Assembly (NCBI GenBank): GCA_003525885.1
Contig: DQIG01000352.1
Coordinates: forward strand, 1-6,535
Length of the DNA stretch: 6,535 nucleotides
Origin: Stenotrophomonas sp.
Lineage (GTDB): Bacteria > Pseudomonadota > Gammaproteobacteria > Xanthomonadales > Xanthomonadaceae
Reading direction: 5' to 3'
The notes under the pieces are model-generated. The model did not search any database and had not been told where the DNA came from. It saw only the letters and a list, made by a program, of their open reading frames with translations. Both the position numbers and the translations under genes were made by a program. Within the stretch, counting starts at the first letter, position 1, and every line of letters begins with the position of its first letter. This document shows positions 1 through 6,534 of this stretch, piece after piece.

Positions 1-16
1 ATGGGCTCGGCTCTAC
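1..16 (-). repeat. Partial SMAG-like (GTAG) palindrome cut by window edge
   Basis: On the minus strand this stretch begins with GTAG (bases 16-13) followed by AGCCGAGC (12-5). That is the layout of one arm of a SMAG palindrome, with GTAG at the foot of the stem. The other arm would lie outside the window: if the call is right, the + strand bases just before base 1 should read AGCCGAGC, leaving ATGG as the loop. SMAGs are short repetitive extragenic palindromes found in very high copy in S. maltophilia. Only half is visible, so this rests on the match to the expected layout and on the complete pair at the other end of the window. Confidence 0.55.
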
Positions 17-22
17 AGGTTC

Positions 23-40
23 GGCGGCAGGCACGCCGCC
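23..40. other. Small GC hairpin in the kynU leader
   Basis: GGCGGC (23-28) and GCCGCC (35-40) form a perfect 6-bp stem around a 6-base loop. It ends 42 bases before the kynU start codon. No U-run follows, so it is not a classical terminator for kynU-ward transcription. In such GC-rich DNA a stem of this size can arise by chance. The rest of the 82-base leader shows no convincing promoter and no clear Shine-Dalgarno sequence. Confidence 0.3.
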
Positions 41-82
41 AAGCGCTACACTGGCGGTCCCGTTGCAGCCTGTTGCCCGACC

Positions 83-1357
83 ATGTCCGACCTGCTCAGC
101 CGCACCCACGCCATTGCCCTGGACGCCGCCGATCCGCTGCGCCCACTGCGTAACGAATTCCTGATTCCGCGCCATGGTGGCGGCGAGCAGACCTACTTCG
201 TCGGCAATTCGCTGGGGCTGCAGCCGCGTGGCGCACAGGCCGCCGTACAGGAAGTGATGAAGCAGTGGGGCGAGCTGGCGGTGGAAGGCCACTTCACCGG
301 CCCCACGCAGTGGCTGTCCTACCACCGCCTGGTGAGCGCACAGCTGGCCCGCGTGGTCGGCGCCCTGCCCAGTGAGGTTGTGGCGATGAACACGCTCAGC
401 GTGAACCTGCACCTGATGATGGTCAGCTTCTACCGGCCAACCACGCAGCGCCCGGTGATCCTGATGGAAGCCGGTGCGTTCCCGACCGACCGCCACGCCG
501 TGGAAGCACAGATCCGCTTCCATGGCTTCGACCCGGCAGAATGCCTGGTGGAAGTGCAACCGGACGAAGCCAACGGAACGATCTCGCTCACCGCGATCGA
601 GCGCGCCATCGCCGAACACGGTCCGCGCCTTGCGCTGGTGCTGTGGCCTGGCGTGCAGTACCGCACCGGCCAGGCCTTCGATCTCGATGCAATCACCCGT
701 GCCGCCCGCCTGCAGGGCGCGCGCATCGGCTTCGACCTGGCGCACTCGGTCGGCAACCTGCCACTGCGCCTGCATGACGTGGCCCCTGATTTTGCCGTGT
801 GGTGCCATTACAAATATCTCAACAGCGGCCCGGGCGCAGTGGCTGGCGCCTTCGTGCACGAGCGCCACCACCGCGACACCACCCTGCCGCGCTTTGCTGG
901 CTGGTGGGGCCATGAGGAAGCCACCCGCTTCCAGATGGCGCCGCAGTTCACGCCCGCCATCGGCGCCGAAGGCTGGCAGCTGAGCAATCCGCCGATCCTC
1001 GGCCTGGCACCGCTGCGCGCCTCGCTCGACCTGTTCGAACGTGCTGGCATGGAAGCGCTGCGCAGCAAATCGCTGGCGCTCACCGGCATGCTCGAAGCAC
1101 TGGTGCGCGCGCGCCTGCCGCAGGTGCTGGACATCATCACCCCGGCCGACCCGCAACGCCGCGGCTGCCAGTTGTCGCTGCGGGTGATCGGTGGCCGCGA
1201 GCGTGGCCGCGCACTGTTCGAGCACCTGCGCGGCATCGGCGTGCTCGGCGACTGGCGCGAGCCCGACGTGATCCGCATCTCGCCCACCCCGCTCTACAAC
1301 CGCTACCTGGACGTGCACCACTTCGTCGAGGAAGTGGAAGCCTGGGCCGGCCTTTAA
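83..1357 (+). CDS. kynU: Kynureninase
   Basis: PLP-dependent cytosolic hydrolase that cleaves kynurenine or 3-hydroxykynurenine to anthranilate or 3-hydroxyanthranilate plus alanine. The protein is 424 residues, a usual length for the family, and has the fold-type I aminotransferase layout. Visible signatures are YFVGNSLGLQP (residues 38-48), the PLP-ring stacking region AFPTD (132-136), FDLAH (217-221, with the aspartate expected to contact the pyridine nitrogen and the histidine nearby), WCHYKYLNSGPG (240-251, with K244 the Schiff-base lysine after Y243), FAGWWGH (271-277) and SNPP (301-304). All active-site positions known from Pseudomonas and human kynureninase appear to be present. The ATG at 83 gives the expected N-terminus, though the bases before it (TTGCCCGACC) lack a clear ribosome site. 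kmo follows 31 bases downstream, which points to the 3-hydroxyanthranilate (quinolinate/NAD) branch rather than anthranilate catabolism. Strong call. Confidence 0.97.
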   Translation: MSDLLSRTHAIALDAADPLRPLRNEFLIPRHGGGEQTYFVGNSLGLQPRGAQAAVQEVMKQWGELAVEGHFTGPTQWLSYHRLVSAQLARVVGALPSEVVAMNTLSVNLHLMMVSFYRPTTQRPVILMEAGAFPTDRHAVEAQIRFHGFDPAECLVEVQPDEANGTISLTAIERAIAEHGPRLALVLWPGVQYRTGQAFDLDAITRAARLQGARIGFDLAHSVGNLPLRLHDVAPDFAVWCHYKYLNSGPGAVAGAFVHERHHRDTTLPRFAGWWGHEEATRFQMAPQFTPAIGAEGWQLSNPPILGLAPLRASLDLFERAGMEALRSKSLALTGMLEALVRARLPQVLDIITPADPQRRGCQLSLRVIGGRERGRALFEHLRGIGVLGDWREPDVIRISPTPLYNRYLDVHHFVEEVEAWAGL

Positions 1358-1388
1358 GCCGGTCCCTCCCCTACTGCTGGACAGTTCG

Positions 1389-2756
1389 TTGATCGCACAC
1401 GCCTCCCGCTCGTTGAGCATTATCGGTGCCGGCCTCGCCGGGTCCCTGCTGGCCATCCTGCTGTCCCGGCAAGGCTGGCGCATCACCCTGTACGAGCGCC
1501 GCGGCGATCCACGCGTGGCCGACTACGAGAGCGGCCGCTCGATCAACCTGGCGTTGGCCGAGCGCGGGCGCAACGCACTGCGCCAGGCCGGTGTGGAAGA
1601 CGAAGTGATGGCGCGCGCAGTGATGATGCGCGGCCGCATGGTGCACCCGCGCGAAGGCGAACCGCAGCTGCAGCGCTATGGCCGTGATGACAGCGAGGTG
1701 ATCTGGTCGATCCATCGCAGCGACCTGAACACCACGCTGCTGGAGCTGGCCGAGCAGGCCGGCGCCACCGTGCATTTCCATCGCCGCCTGCACACCGTCG
1801 ATTTCGATGCCGGCTACGCCCGCTTCATCGATGACCGCGACGACAGCCCGCACGACATCCGCTTCGACACGCTGATCGGTGCAGACGGTGCCGGTTCGGC
1901 ACTGCGCGCGGCGATGAACCGTCGTGCGCCGCTGGGCGAGGATATCGCCTTCCTCGACCACTCCTACAAGGAGCTGGAGATCCCGCCAGCCGCCGACGGC
2001 AGTTTCCGCATCGAGCGCAATGCGCTGCACATCTGGCCACGCGGCCACTACATGTGCATCGCCCTGCCCAACCACGAAGGTACCTTCACCGTCACTCTGT
2101 TCCTGCCCAACCAGGGCGATCCCAGCTTCGCCACGGTCAACACCGGCGCGCAGGCCGAGGCGTTGTTCGCGCGCGAGTTCGCCGACACCCTGCCCTTGAT
2201 CCCGAACCTGCGCGCGGACTGGGAACAGCACCCGCCGGGCCTGCTCGGCACGCTCACCCTGGACCGTTGGCATCAGCAGGGCCGCGCCGTACTGATCGGC
2301 GATGCCGCGCATGCCATGGTGCCGTTCCACGGCCAGGGCATGAACTGCGCGTTCGAGGACTGCGTTGCGCTGGCCCGTCATCTGATGGAGGCCGATGATC
2401 TGGAAGGTGCGTTCGCCGCGTTCGAGGCCGAGCGCAAGCCGAATGCACGTGCCATCCAGCAGATGGCGCTGGAGAACTACCTGGAGATGCGCGACCGCGT
2501 GGCCGATCCTGCGTTCCTGCTGCAGCGCGAACTGGAGCAGGAACTGCAGCGGCGCTGGCCGACCCGCTTCGTACCGCACTACACGATGGTCACCTTCCTG
2601 CATACGCCGTATGCGGAAGCACTGCGCCGTACCGACCTGCAGCGCGACATGCTGGTGGCGGCAACCGCTGGCCACACGACTCTGGACAACATCGACTGGT
2701 CCGCACTGGAAGCGCAGATCCACGCGCAGCTGCCGGTGCTGGAGGGCGCGCACTGA
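1389..2756 (+). CDS. kmo: Kynurenine 3-monooxygenase (FAD-dependent)
   Basis: Flavoprotein hydroxylase (class A) that uses NADPH and O2 to convert L-kynurenine to 3-hydroxykynurenine, a substrate of KynU encoded just upstream. The 455-residue product has the FAD dinucleotide motif GAGLAG (13-18), GRSINLALAERG (49-60), MRGRMVH (80-86, with R83 or its neighbour in the substrate-binding region), LQRYG (94-98, Y97), the DG-type motif IGADGAGS (163-170), the FAD motif GDAAHAMVPFHGQGMN (304-319), NY (363-364) and HYTMVTF (397-403, Y398). These match substrate contacts known from the Pseudomonas fluorescens enzyme. There is no C-terminal membrane anchor, as is usual in bacteria. The start is TTG at 1389: the only other early candidate, TTG at 1413, would remove most of the first beta strand, and no ATG lies before the FAD motif. 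The ribosome site is weak (CTGGAC). The stop overlaps the sbcB start as TGATG. Confidence 0.96.
   Translation: MIAHASRSLSIIGAGLAGSLLAILLSRQGWRITLYERRGDPRVADYESGRSINLALAERGRNALRQAGVEDEVMARAVMMRGRMVHPREGEPQLQRYGRDDSEVIWSIHRSDLNTTLLELAEQAGATVHFHRRLHTVDFDAGYARFIDDRDDSPHDIRFDTLIGADGAGSALRAAMNRRAPLGEDIAFLDHSYKELEIPPAADGSFRIERNALHIWPRGHYMCIALPNHEGTFTVTLFLPNQGDPSFATVNTGAQAEALFAREFADTLPLIPNLRADWEQHPPGLLGTLTLDRWHQQGRAVLIGDAAHAMVPFHGQGMNCAFEDCVALARHLMEADDLEGAFAAFEAERKPNARAIQQMALENYLEMRDRVADPAFLLQRELEQELQRRWPTRFVPHYTMVTFLHTPYAEALRRTDLQRDMLVAATAGHTTLDNIDWSALEAQIHAQLPVLEGAH
2741..2745 (+). promoter_or_regulatory. Ribosome binding site of sbcB
   Basis: GGAGG inside the last codons of kmo, 10 bases before the sbcB ATG at 2756. 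The spacing is slightly long but usable. Together with the TGATG stop/start junction it supports 2756 as the start and suggests re-initiation by ribosomes finishing kmo. Confidence 0.6.
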
Positions 2757-4195
2757 TGGCCGACAGCTTCCTGTTCTACGACCTGGAGACCTTCGGCCAG
2801 GACCCGCGGCGCACGCGCATCTCGCAGTACGCCGCGATCCGCACCGATGGCGACCTCAACGAGATCGATACCCCGGTCAGCTTCTTCGTAAGACCGGCCG
2901 ATGACCTGCTGCCCTCGCCGATGGCCACCCTGGTCACCGGCATCACCCCGCAGCAGGCCCTGGCCGAGGGCATCAGCGAGGCCGAAGCCTTCGACCGCAT
3001 CAACGAGCAGCTGTCGCGTCCCGGCACCTGCGCATTGGGCTACAACACGCTGCGCTTCGACGATGAATTCGTCCGCTACGGCCTGTTCCGCAACTTCCAT
3101 GACCCCTACGAACGCGAGTGGCGCAACGGCAATTCGCGCTGGGACCTGCTGGACATGCTGCGACTGATGCGCGCGATGCGCCCGGACGGCATCCAGTGGC
3201 CGCTGCGCGAGGACGGCGCCACCTCGTTCAAGCTCGAGCACCTGGCCGAGGCCAACAACGTGCGCGAAGGCGATGCGCACGAAGCGCTGTCCGACGTGCG
3301 CGCCACCATCGGCATGGCACGTCTGTTCAAGCAGTCGCAGCCGCGCCTGTGGGAGTACGCGCTGAAGCTGCGTGACAAGCGCTTCGTCGGCAGCCTGCTG
3401 GACGTGGCCGCGATGAAACCGGTGCTGCACATTTCCATGCGCTATCCGGCCAGTCGCCTGTGCGCGGCACCAGTACTGCCGCTGGCCGTGCACCCCACCA
3501 TCAACAACCGGGTGATCGTGTTCGACCTGGAAGGCGAGATCGACGACCTGCTGGAACTGCCGGCCGAGGTGATCGCACAGCGCCTGTACATGCGCGCCAG
3601 CGAGCTGCCCGAAGGCGTGGCGCGGGTACCGCTGAAGGAAGTGCATCTGAACAAGGTGCCGGCGCTGATCGCCTGGAACCACCTGCGCGCCGATGACCAC
3701 GCGCGCCTCGGCCTGGACGTAGCCGCGATCGAGGCCAAGGTGGAACGGCTGCGCGCGTTCGCCCCGCAACTGGCCGAGAAGGCTCGCCAGGTCTACAACC
3801 AGCCCCGCGCCGCCACCGTGGCCGACGTCGATGCCTCGCTGTACGACGGCTTCCTAGGCAACGGCGACAAGCCGCTGCTTGCGCTGGCGCGCACCACCAC
3901 GCCGGAGCAGCTGGCGGCGCTGGAAGGCCGCTTCCGCGACCCGCGCCTGCCGGAGCTGCTGTTCCGCTACCGCGCACGCAACCATCCCGACAGCCTCTCG
4001 CCGTCTGAACGCCAGCGCTGGCAGGATTACCGCCGCCAGCGACTGCTCGGCGACGGCGGCCTGGGCGAACTCAACCTGCCCCAGTTCCAACAGCAGCTCG
4101 ATGCACTGGCCGCCGAGGCGCCCGACGACGCCCGGCGCCAGGCCCTGCTGCAATCGCTGCGGGATTGGGGCCAGCACCTGCAGGAGACGTTGTGA
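2756..4195 (+). CDS. sbcB: Exodeoxyribonuclease I (ExoI)
   Basis: Processive 3'-to-5' exonuclease on single-stranded DNA, acting in recombination, mismatch repair and clean-up of 3' ends. The 479-residue product is close to the 475 residues of E. coli ExoI. The DEDDh catalytic set is visible: FYDLET (7-12, D9 and E11), FDDEF (101-105, D102) and DAHEALSD (173-180, H175 and D180). These sit exactly six residues before E. coli D15, E17, D108, H181 and D186. The central SH3-like and C-terminal helical ExoI domains follow, with characteristic stretches such as HPTINNRVIVFDLEG (246-260) and LHLNK-like VHLNKVPALIAW (296-307). The N-terminus MADSFLFYDLETFG is typical, so ATG at 2756 is secure. The gene overlaps kmo by one base and the next gene by four. 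There is no obvious functional link to kynurenine metabolism; the arrangement suggests shared transcription. Intact, no missing catalytic residue. Confidence 0.96.
   Translation: MADSFLFYDLETFGQDPRRTRISQYAAIRTDGDLNEIDTPVSFFVRPADDLLPSPMATLVTGITPQQALAEGISEAEAFDRINEQLSRPGTCALGYNTLRFDDEFVRYGLFRNFHDPYEREWRNGNSRWDLLDMLRLMRAMRPDGIQWPLREDGATSFKLEHLAEANNVREGDAHEALSDVRATIGMARLFKQSQPRLWEYALKLRDKRFVGSLLDVAAMKPVLHISMRYPASRLCAAPVLPLAVHPTINNRVIVFDLEGEIDDLLELPAEVIAQRLYMRASELPEGVARVPLKEVHLNKVPALIAWNHLRADDHARLGLDVAAIEAKVERLRAFAPQLAEKARQVYNQPRAATVADVDASLYDGFLGNGDKPLLALARTTTPEQLAALEGRFRDPRLPELLFRYRARNHPDSLSPSERQRWQDYRRQRLLGDGGLGELNLPQFQQQLDALAAEAPDDARRQALLQSLRDWGQHLQETL
4182..4187 (+). promoter_or_regulatory. 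Ribosome binding site deciding a GTG start
   Basis: AGGAGA near the end of sbcB, 4 bases before GTG at 4192. This near-consensus Shine-Dalgarno sequence favours GTG 4192 over an in-frame start 27 bases further upstream at 4165, and fits the GTGA overlap with the sbcB stop. Confidence 0.7.
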
Positions 4196-4878
4196 GCACC
4201 TACTTCTCGGACGCCAGTTTCAAGTTCCTGCGCAGCCTGGCGCGGCATAACGACAAGGCCTGGTTCAACGACCACCGCCAGCAGTATGAAGACCACGTAC
4301 GACAGCCATTCCTGCGCCTGCTGGGCGACCTGCAGCCCGCACTGGCCGAGGTCAGCGACCATTTCCGCGCCGATACCCGTGGCGTCGGTGGCTCACTGTT
4401 CCGCATCCATCGCGACGCGCGCTTCTCCAACGACAAGTCACCGTACAAGACCTGGCAGGGCGCACGCCTGTTCCATGAGCGCCGCCGTGAAGTGGCCGCA
4501 CCTTCGTTCTACGTGCACCTGCAGCCCGGCGAGAGCTTCGTCGGTGCAGGCCTGTGGCATCCGGAACCGGAAACCCAGCGCCGCGTGCGCCACTTCATCC
4601 TCGACAACCCGGGCAGCTGGAAGGCCGCCGCACATGCACCGGCCCTGCGCAAGCGCTTCGATTTCGAGGAGAGCGAAAAGCTGGTGCGGCCACCCCGTGG
4701 CTTCCCGGCCGACTTCGAATTCATCGACGACCTCAAGCACCGCAACTGGGTGATGTGGCGCTCGCTGGACGACGCCACCATGACCGGCCCGCGCCTGCTG
4801 TCCACGCTGGGCAAGGACCTGGCCGCGCTCGGTCCGTTCGTTGACTACCTGTGCGCCGCGCTGGATCTGGAGTTCTGA
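4192..4878 (+). CDS. DUF2461 / TIGR02453 family protein
   Basis: A 228-residue protein of the widespread DUF2461 (TIGR02453) family, whose biochemical function is not established to my knowledge. Family landmarks are the N-terminal YFSDASFKFLRSLARHNDKAWF (4-25), the arginine-rich RIHRDARFSNDKSPYKTW (71-88), which is the most conserved block, and the glycine/tryptophan segment VGAGLWHPEPE (117-127). No signal peptide or membrane segment is apparent, so it is probably cytosolic. The GTG start at 4192 overlaps the sbcB stop as GTGA and is preceded by a good ribosome site; a start at 4165 would add nine residues that the family does not have. The stop overlaps the following aldo/keto reductase start as TGATG. 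Position within a coupled unit with exonuclease I hints at co-expression, but a DNA-related role would be only a guess. Confidence 0.9.
   Translation: MSTYFSDASFKFLRSLARHNDKAWFNDHRQQYEDHVRQPFLRLLGDLQPALAEVSDHFRADTRGVGGSLFRIHRDARFSNDKSPYKTWQGARLFHERRREVAAPSFYVHLQPGESFVGAGLWHPEPETQRRVRHFILDNPGSWKAAAHAPALRKRFDFEESEKLVRPPRGFPADFEFIDDLKHRNWVMWRSLDDATMTGPRLLSTLGKDLAALGPFVDYLCAALDLEF
4869..4872 (+). promoter_or_regulatory. Ribosome binding site of aldo/keto reductase gene
   Basis: GGAG, 5 bases before ATG at 4878, lying within the last codons of the DUF2461 gene. It supports the 4878 start over an in-frame GTG at 4851, which would prepend nine residues overlapping the upstream gene and not expected in the family. 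Confidence 0.6.
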
Positions 4879-5870
4879 TGTCTCAGCATCTTCCGCTGGC
4901 CCGCCAGCGGCGCGTGCTCGGCCGCACCGGCCTGGCCGTTTCACCAATCGGCCTGGGCTGCTCCGGCTTCTGGGGTCATCGCCGCTTTCCGGAGCATGAG
5001 GCGGCCGCCGTGGTCGAACATGCGCTCGCCCATGGGGTGAACCTGCTCGATACCGGCCACAATTATTCCGGCTTCCATGCCGAGCCACGCCTGGGCCGCA
5101 TCCTGCGCCCGTTGCTGAAGCAGCATCCGCGCGATTCACTGGTGATCTCCAGCAAGGGTGGCACGCTGACCGGACAGGCCGGCATCAGCGGTGCCGAGCA
5201 ACGCAATTTCTCGCCCGCGGCCATCACCGCCAGCTGCGAGGCCTCGCTGCGCAACCTCGGCCTGGACCACCTTGATATCTACCAGCTGCATGGCGCCAGC
5301 GAACACGACATCAACGACGACCTGCTGGCCGCGCTGCAGCGCCTGCGCGAGCGTGGATTGATCCGGCACACCGGCATCAACACCCATTCGGCCTCGACCC
5401 TGCGCTGGATGATCGCCCATCCCGACACCTTCGATGTGGTACTGCTGGACTACAACGCCCTGCAACAGGACCGCGAACCGTTGATCGACCAGTTGCAGGC
5501 GGTGGGTATTGGCGTGCTGGCGGGCACCGTGCTGGCGCAGGGCCACCTGCTGCCCCCGCGTCCGCGCCTGCCACGACTGGCCGATGGCTGGTACCTGGCG
5601 CGCGCGTGGCTGAAGCCCAGCAGCCGCCAGCTGATGCGCAGTGCCCGCCAGATGCGGCATGCGGTAGCCGCGATCCACAGCCAGCGCCCGGCCCAGACCG
5701 CCTTCGCCTATACGCTGGGCCATCCCGGCGTGGCCAGCGGCATCCTCGGCACCACCCGCACCCGCAGCCTGGACGAGGTGCTTGCAACGCGACTGGAAGC
5801 GCTGACCCCGGCTGAACGGCAACAGCTGGTCGATGCCTTTGGTGACGGCCGTGGTTCGCCCAGTCATTGA
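4878..5870 (+). CDS. Aldo/keto reductase family oxidoreductase
   Basis: A 330-residue NAD(P)H-dependent oxidoreductase of the aldo/keto reductase superfamily, expected to fold as a (beta/alpha)8 barrel in the cytosol. The opening RRVLGRTGLAVSPIGLGCSG (11-30) is typical. The catalytic tetrad is in place: D58 and Y63 in LLDTGHNY (56-63), K93 in ISSKGG (90-95) and H138 in IYQLHGAS (134-141). Later landmarks are HTGINTHS (164-171) and the cofactor-phosphate loop region SGILGTTRTRSLDE (287-300). The substrate cannot be predicted from these motifs. ATG at 4878 is chosen because it follows GGAG and forms a TGATG overlap with the previous stop. It appears to be the last gene of the tightly coupled run; a hairpin and a 42-base gap follow. 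The substrate may be an aldehyde, ketone or sugar; a link to kynurenine metabolism is not shown. Confidence 0.93.
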   Translation: MSQHLPLARQRRVLGRTGLAVSPIGLGCSGFWGHRRFPEHEAAAVVEHALAHGVNLLDTGHNYSGFHAEPRLGRILRPLLKQHPRDSLVISSKGGTLTGQAGISGAEQRNFSPAAITASCEASLRNLGLDHLDIYQLHGASEHDINDDLLAALQRLRERGLIRHTGINTHSASTLRWMIAHPDTFDVVLLDYNALQQDREPLIDQLQAVGIGVLAGTVLAQGHLLPPRPRLPRLADGWYLARAWLKPSSRQLMRSARQMRHAVAAIHSQRPAQTAFAYTLGHPGVASGILGTTRTRSLDEVLATRLEALTPAERQQLVDAFGDGRGSPSH

Positions 5871-5883
5871 GTCTTCACCCGGC

Positions 5884-5903
5884 ACTGCCGCCGTTGCGGC
5901 AGT
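5884..5903. other. Perfect hairpin between aldo/keto reductase and DUF2939 genes
   Basis: ACTGCCGC (5884-5891) and GCGGCAGT (5896-5903) form a perfect 8-bp stem with a CGTT tetraloop. It begins 13 bases after the aldo/keto reductase stop and ends 9 bases before the DUF2939 ATG. No U-run follows on the + strand, so a classical intrinsic terminator is not supported. It lacks the GTAG foot of SMAG repeats. Possible roles are a processing or stability element at the end of the upstream message, a weak terminator, or a structure that limits ribosome loading on the next gene. Confidence 0.6.
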
Positions 5904-5912
5904 CTGGTCGGC

Positions 5913-6464
5913 ATGAAGAAACTGACCGCATTCCTTGTGCTGCTGGTCCTGGCCGTGGCGGCCTGGTGGTTTGGCGGCCCGTACATGACCATCAATGGCC
6001 TGTCCAAGGCCATCGAACAGCGCGACACCGCCCGCCTGGAGCGATACGTCGATTTCCCGCGCGTGCGCAGCAGCCTGCGCGCGCAACTCAATGACTACCT
6101 GGTCCGCCAGGCTGGCCCGGATGTGGCGGCCAGCCCGTTCGGCGCCCTGCTCTATGGACTCGGCGACCAGCTCGGTGGCGCGGCGGTGGAGACCATGGTG
6201 ACCCCGACCGGAATCGGCGCGATGCTGCAGGGCCACGTGCTGTGGAAGCGCGGCCGCAATGAACTGCAGGGCGGCGATGCCTTCGGCGCGACCGAACCGG
6301 CACGGCCACTGAAGCATGCCGAGCACCATTTCGAGGCGTTTGATCGCTTCGTGATCGATGTCGATCGCGGCCCCGGCCAGCCTCCCTTGAGGGTGGTGCT
6401 GGAACCGCAGGGCCTGCGCTGGAAGGTGGTGGATCTGCAGCTGGGGATGTCAGGCACCCCGTAA
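5913..6464 (+). CDS. DUF2939 domain protein, membrane-anchored or exported
   Basis: A 183-residue protein that I assign to the DUF2939 family, whose function is unknown. MKKLTAFLVLLVLAVAAWWF (1-20) is a short basic start followed by a hydrophobic segment, so it is either a single membrane anchor or an uncleaved/cleaved export signal; no lipobox cysteine or clear AXA cleavage site is seen. The following segment GPYMTINGLSKAIEQRD (22-38) and RYVDFPRVRSSLRAQL (44-59) match the conserved N-terminal part of the family (a Tyr near the membrane, an 'A-I-x-x-x-D' helix, then 'Y-V-D-F-P-x-V-R'). The C-terminal part (residues 135-176) is beta-rich, ending in a probable strand around LRWKVVDLQL. The ATG at 5913 is the natural start, though no strong Shine-Dalgarno is visible in the 9 bases after the hairpin. 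It may be transcribed separately from the upstream unit. A SMAG repeat pair begins 10 bases after its stop. Confidence 0.82.
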   Translation: MKKLTAFLVLLVLAVAAWWFGGPYMTINGLSKAIEQRDTARLERYVDFPRVRSSLRAQLNDYLVRQAGPDVAASPFGALLYGLGDQLGGAAVETMVTPTGIGAMLQGHVLWKRGRNELQGGDAFGATEPARPLKHAEHHFEAFDRFVIDVDRGPGQPPLRVVLEPQGLRWKVVDLQLGMSGTP

Positions 6465-6474
6465 CCGGCGTTTG

Positions 6475-6498
6475 GTAGATGCCCACCCTGGTGGGCAT
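6475..6498 (+). repeat. SMAG palindrome, left unit of a pair
   Basis: GTAG (6475-6478) is followed by ATGCCCACC (6479-6487), a two-base centre CT, and GGTGGGCAT (6490-6498): a perfect 9-bp stem with GTAG at its 5' foot. This is the defining layout of SMAG repeats of Stenotrophomonas maltophilia. REP elements of this kind are thought to be mobilised by REP-associated tyrosine transposases (RAYTs) encoded elsewhere; none is in this window. Confidence 0.88.
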
Positions 6499-6510
6499 TG
6501 ACGCACCACC

Positions 6511-6534
6511 GTGCCAACCAAGGTTGGCACCTAC
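6511..6534 (-). repeat. SMAG palindrome, right unit of a pair (inverted)
   Basis: GTGCCAACC (6511-6519), centre AA, GGTTGGCAC (6522-6530), then CTAC (6531-6534), the complement of GTAG. It is the same size as the left unit, inverted relative to it and separated by 12 bases (6499-6510), so the GTAG ends face outward. The pair spans 60 bases. As RNA, the two stems could protect the 3' end of the DUF2939 message or aid termination, but no U-run is seen. Confidence 0.88.

Noticed and set aside
47..52. TACACT as a possible -10 box for kynU.
   Set aside because: It matches the consensus at four of six positions, but no acceptable -35 box lies 16-18 bases upstream; too weak to list as a promoter.
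1371..2753. A 460-codon minus-strand open frame almost exactly opposite kmo.
   Set aside because: Its translation is low in complexity and rich in Q, V, A, H and R with no family resemblance, as expected from the complement of a GC-rich gene with strong third-position bias. The + strand frame is a clear, full-length Kmo.
2579..3769. A 396-codon minus-strand open frame opposite the kmo end and sbcB.
   Set aside because: It crosses a real gene boundary, has the same shadow-like composition, and lies opposite a complete ExoI with all catalytic residues.
4851..4877. An upstream GTG start for the aldo/keto reductase.
   Set aside because: It would extend the overlap with the DUF2461 gene and add nine residues atypical of the family; the ATG at 4878 has its own GGAG and a standard TGATG junction.
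5884..5903. Intrinsic terminator call for the hairpin after the aldo/keto reductase gene.
   Set aside because: The stem is good, but it is followed by CTGGTCGGC rather than a run of T, so it is kept as an unassigned hairpin.
5136..6329. A 397-codon minus-strand open frame opposite the aldo/keto reductase and DUF2939 genes.
   Set aside because: It spans two intact + strand genes and their gap, and its translation shows no recognisable motif. Long antisense frames are common in DNA with this base composition.
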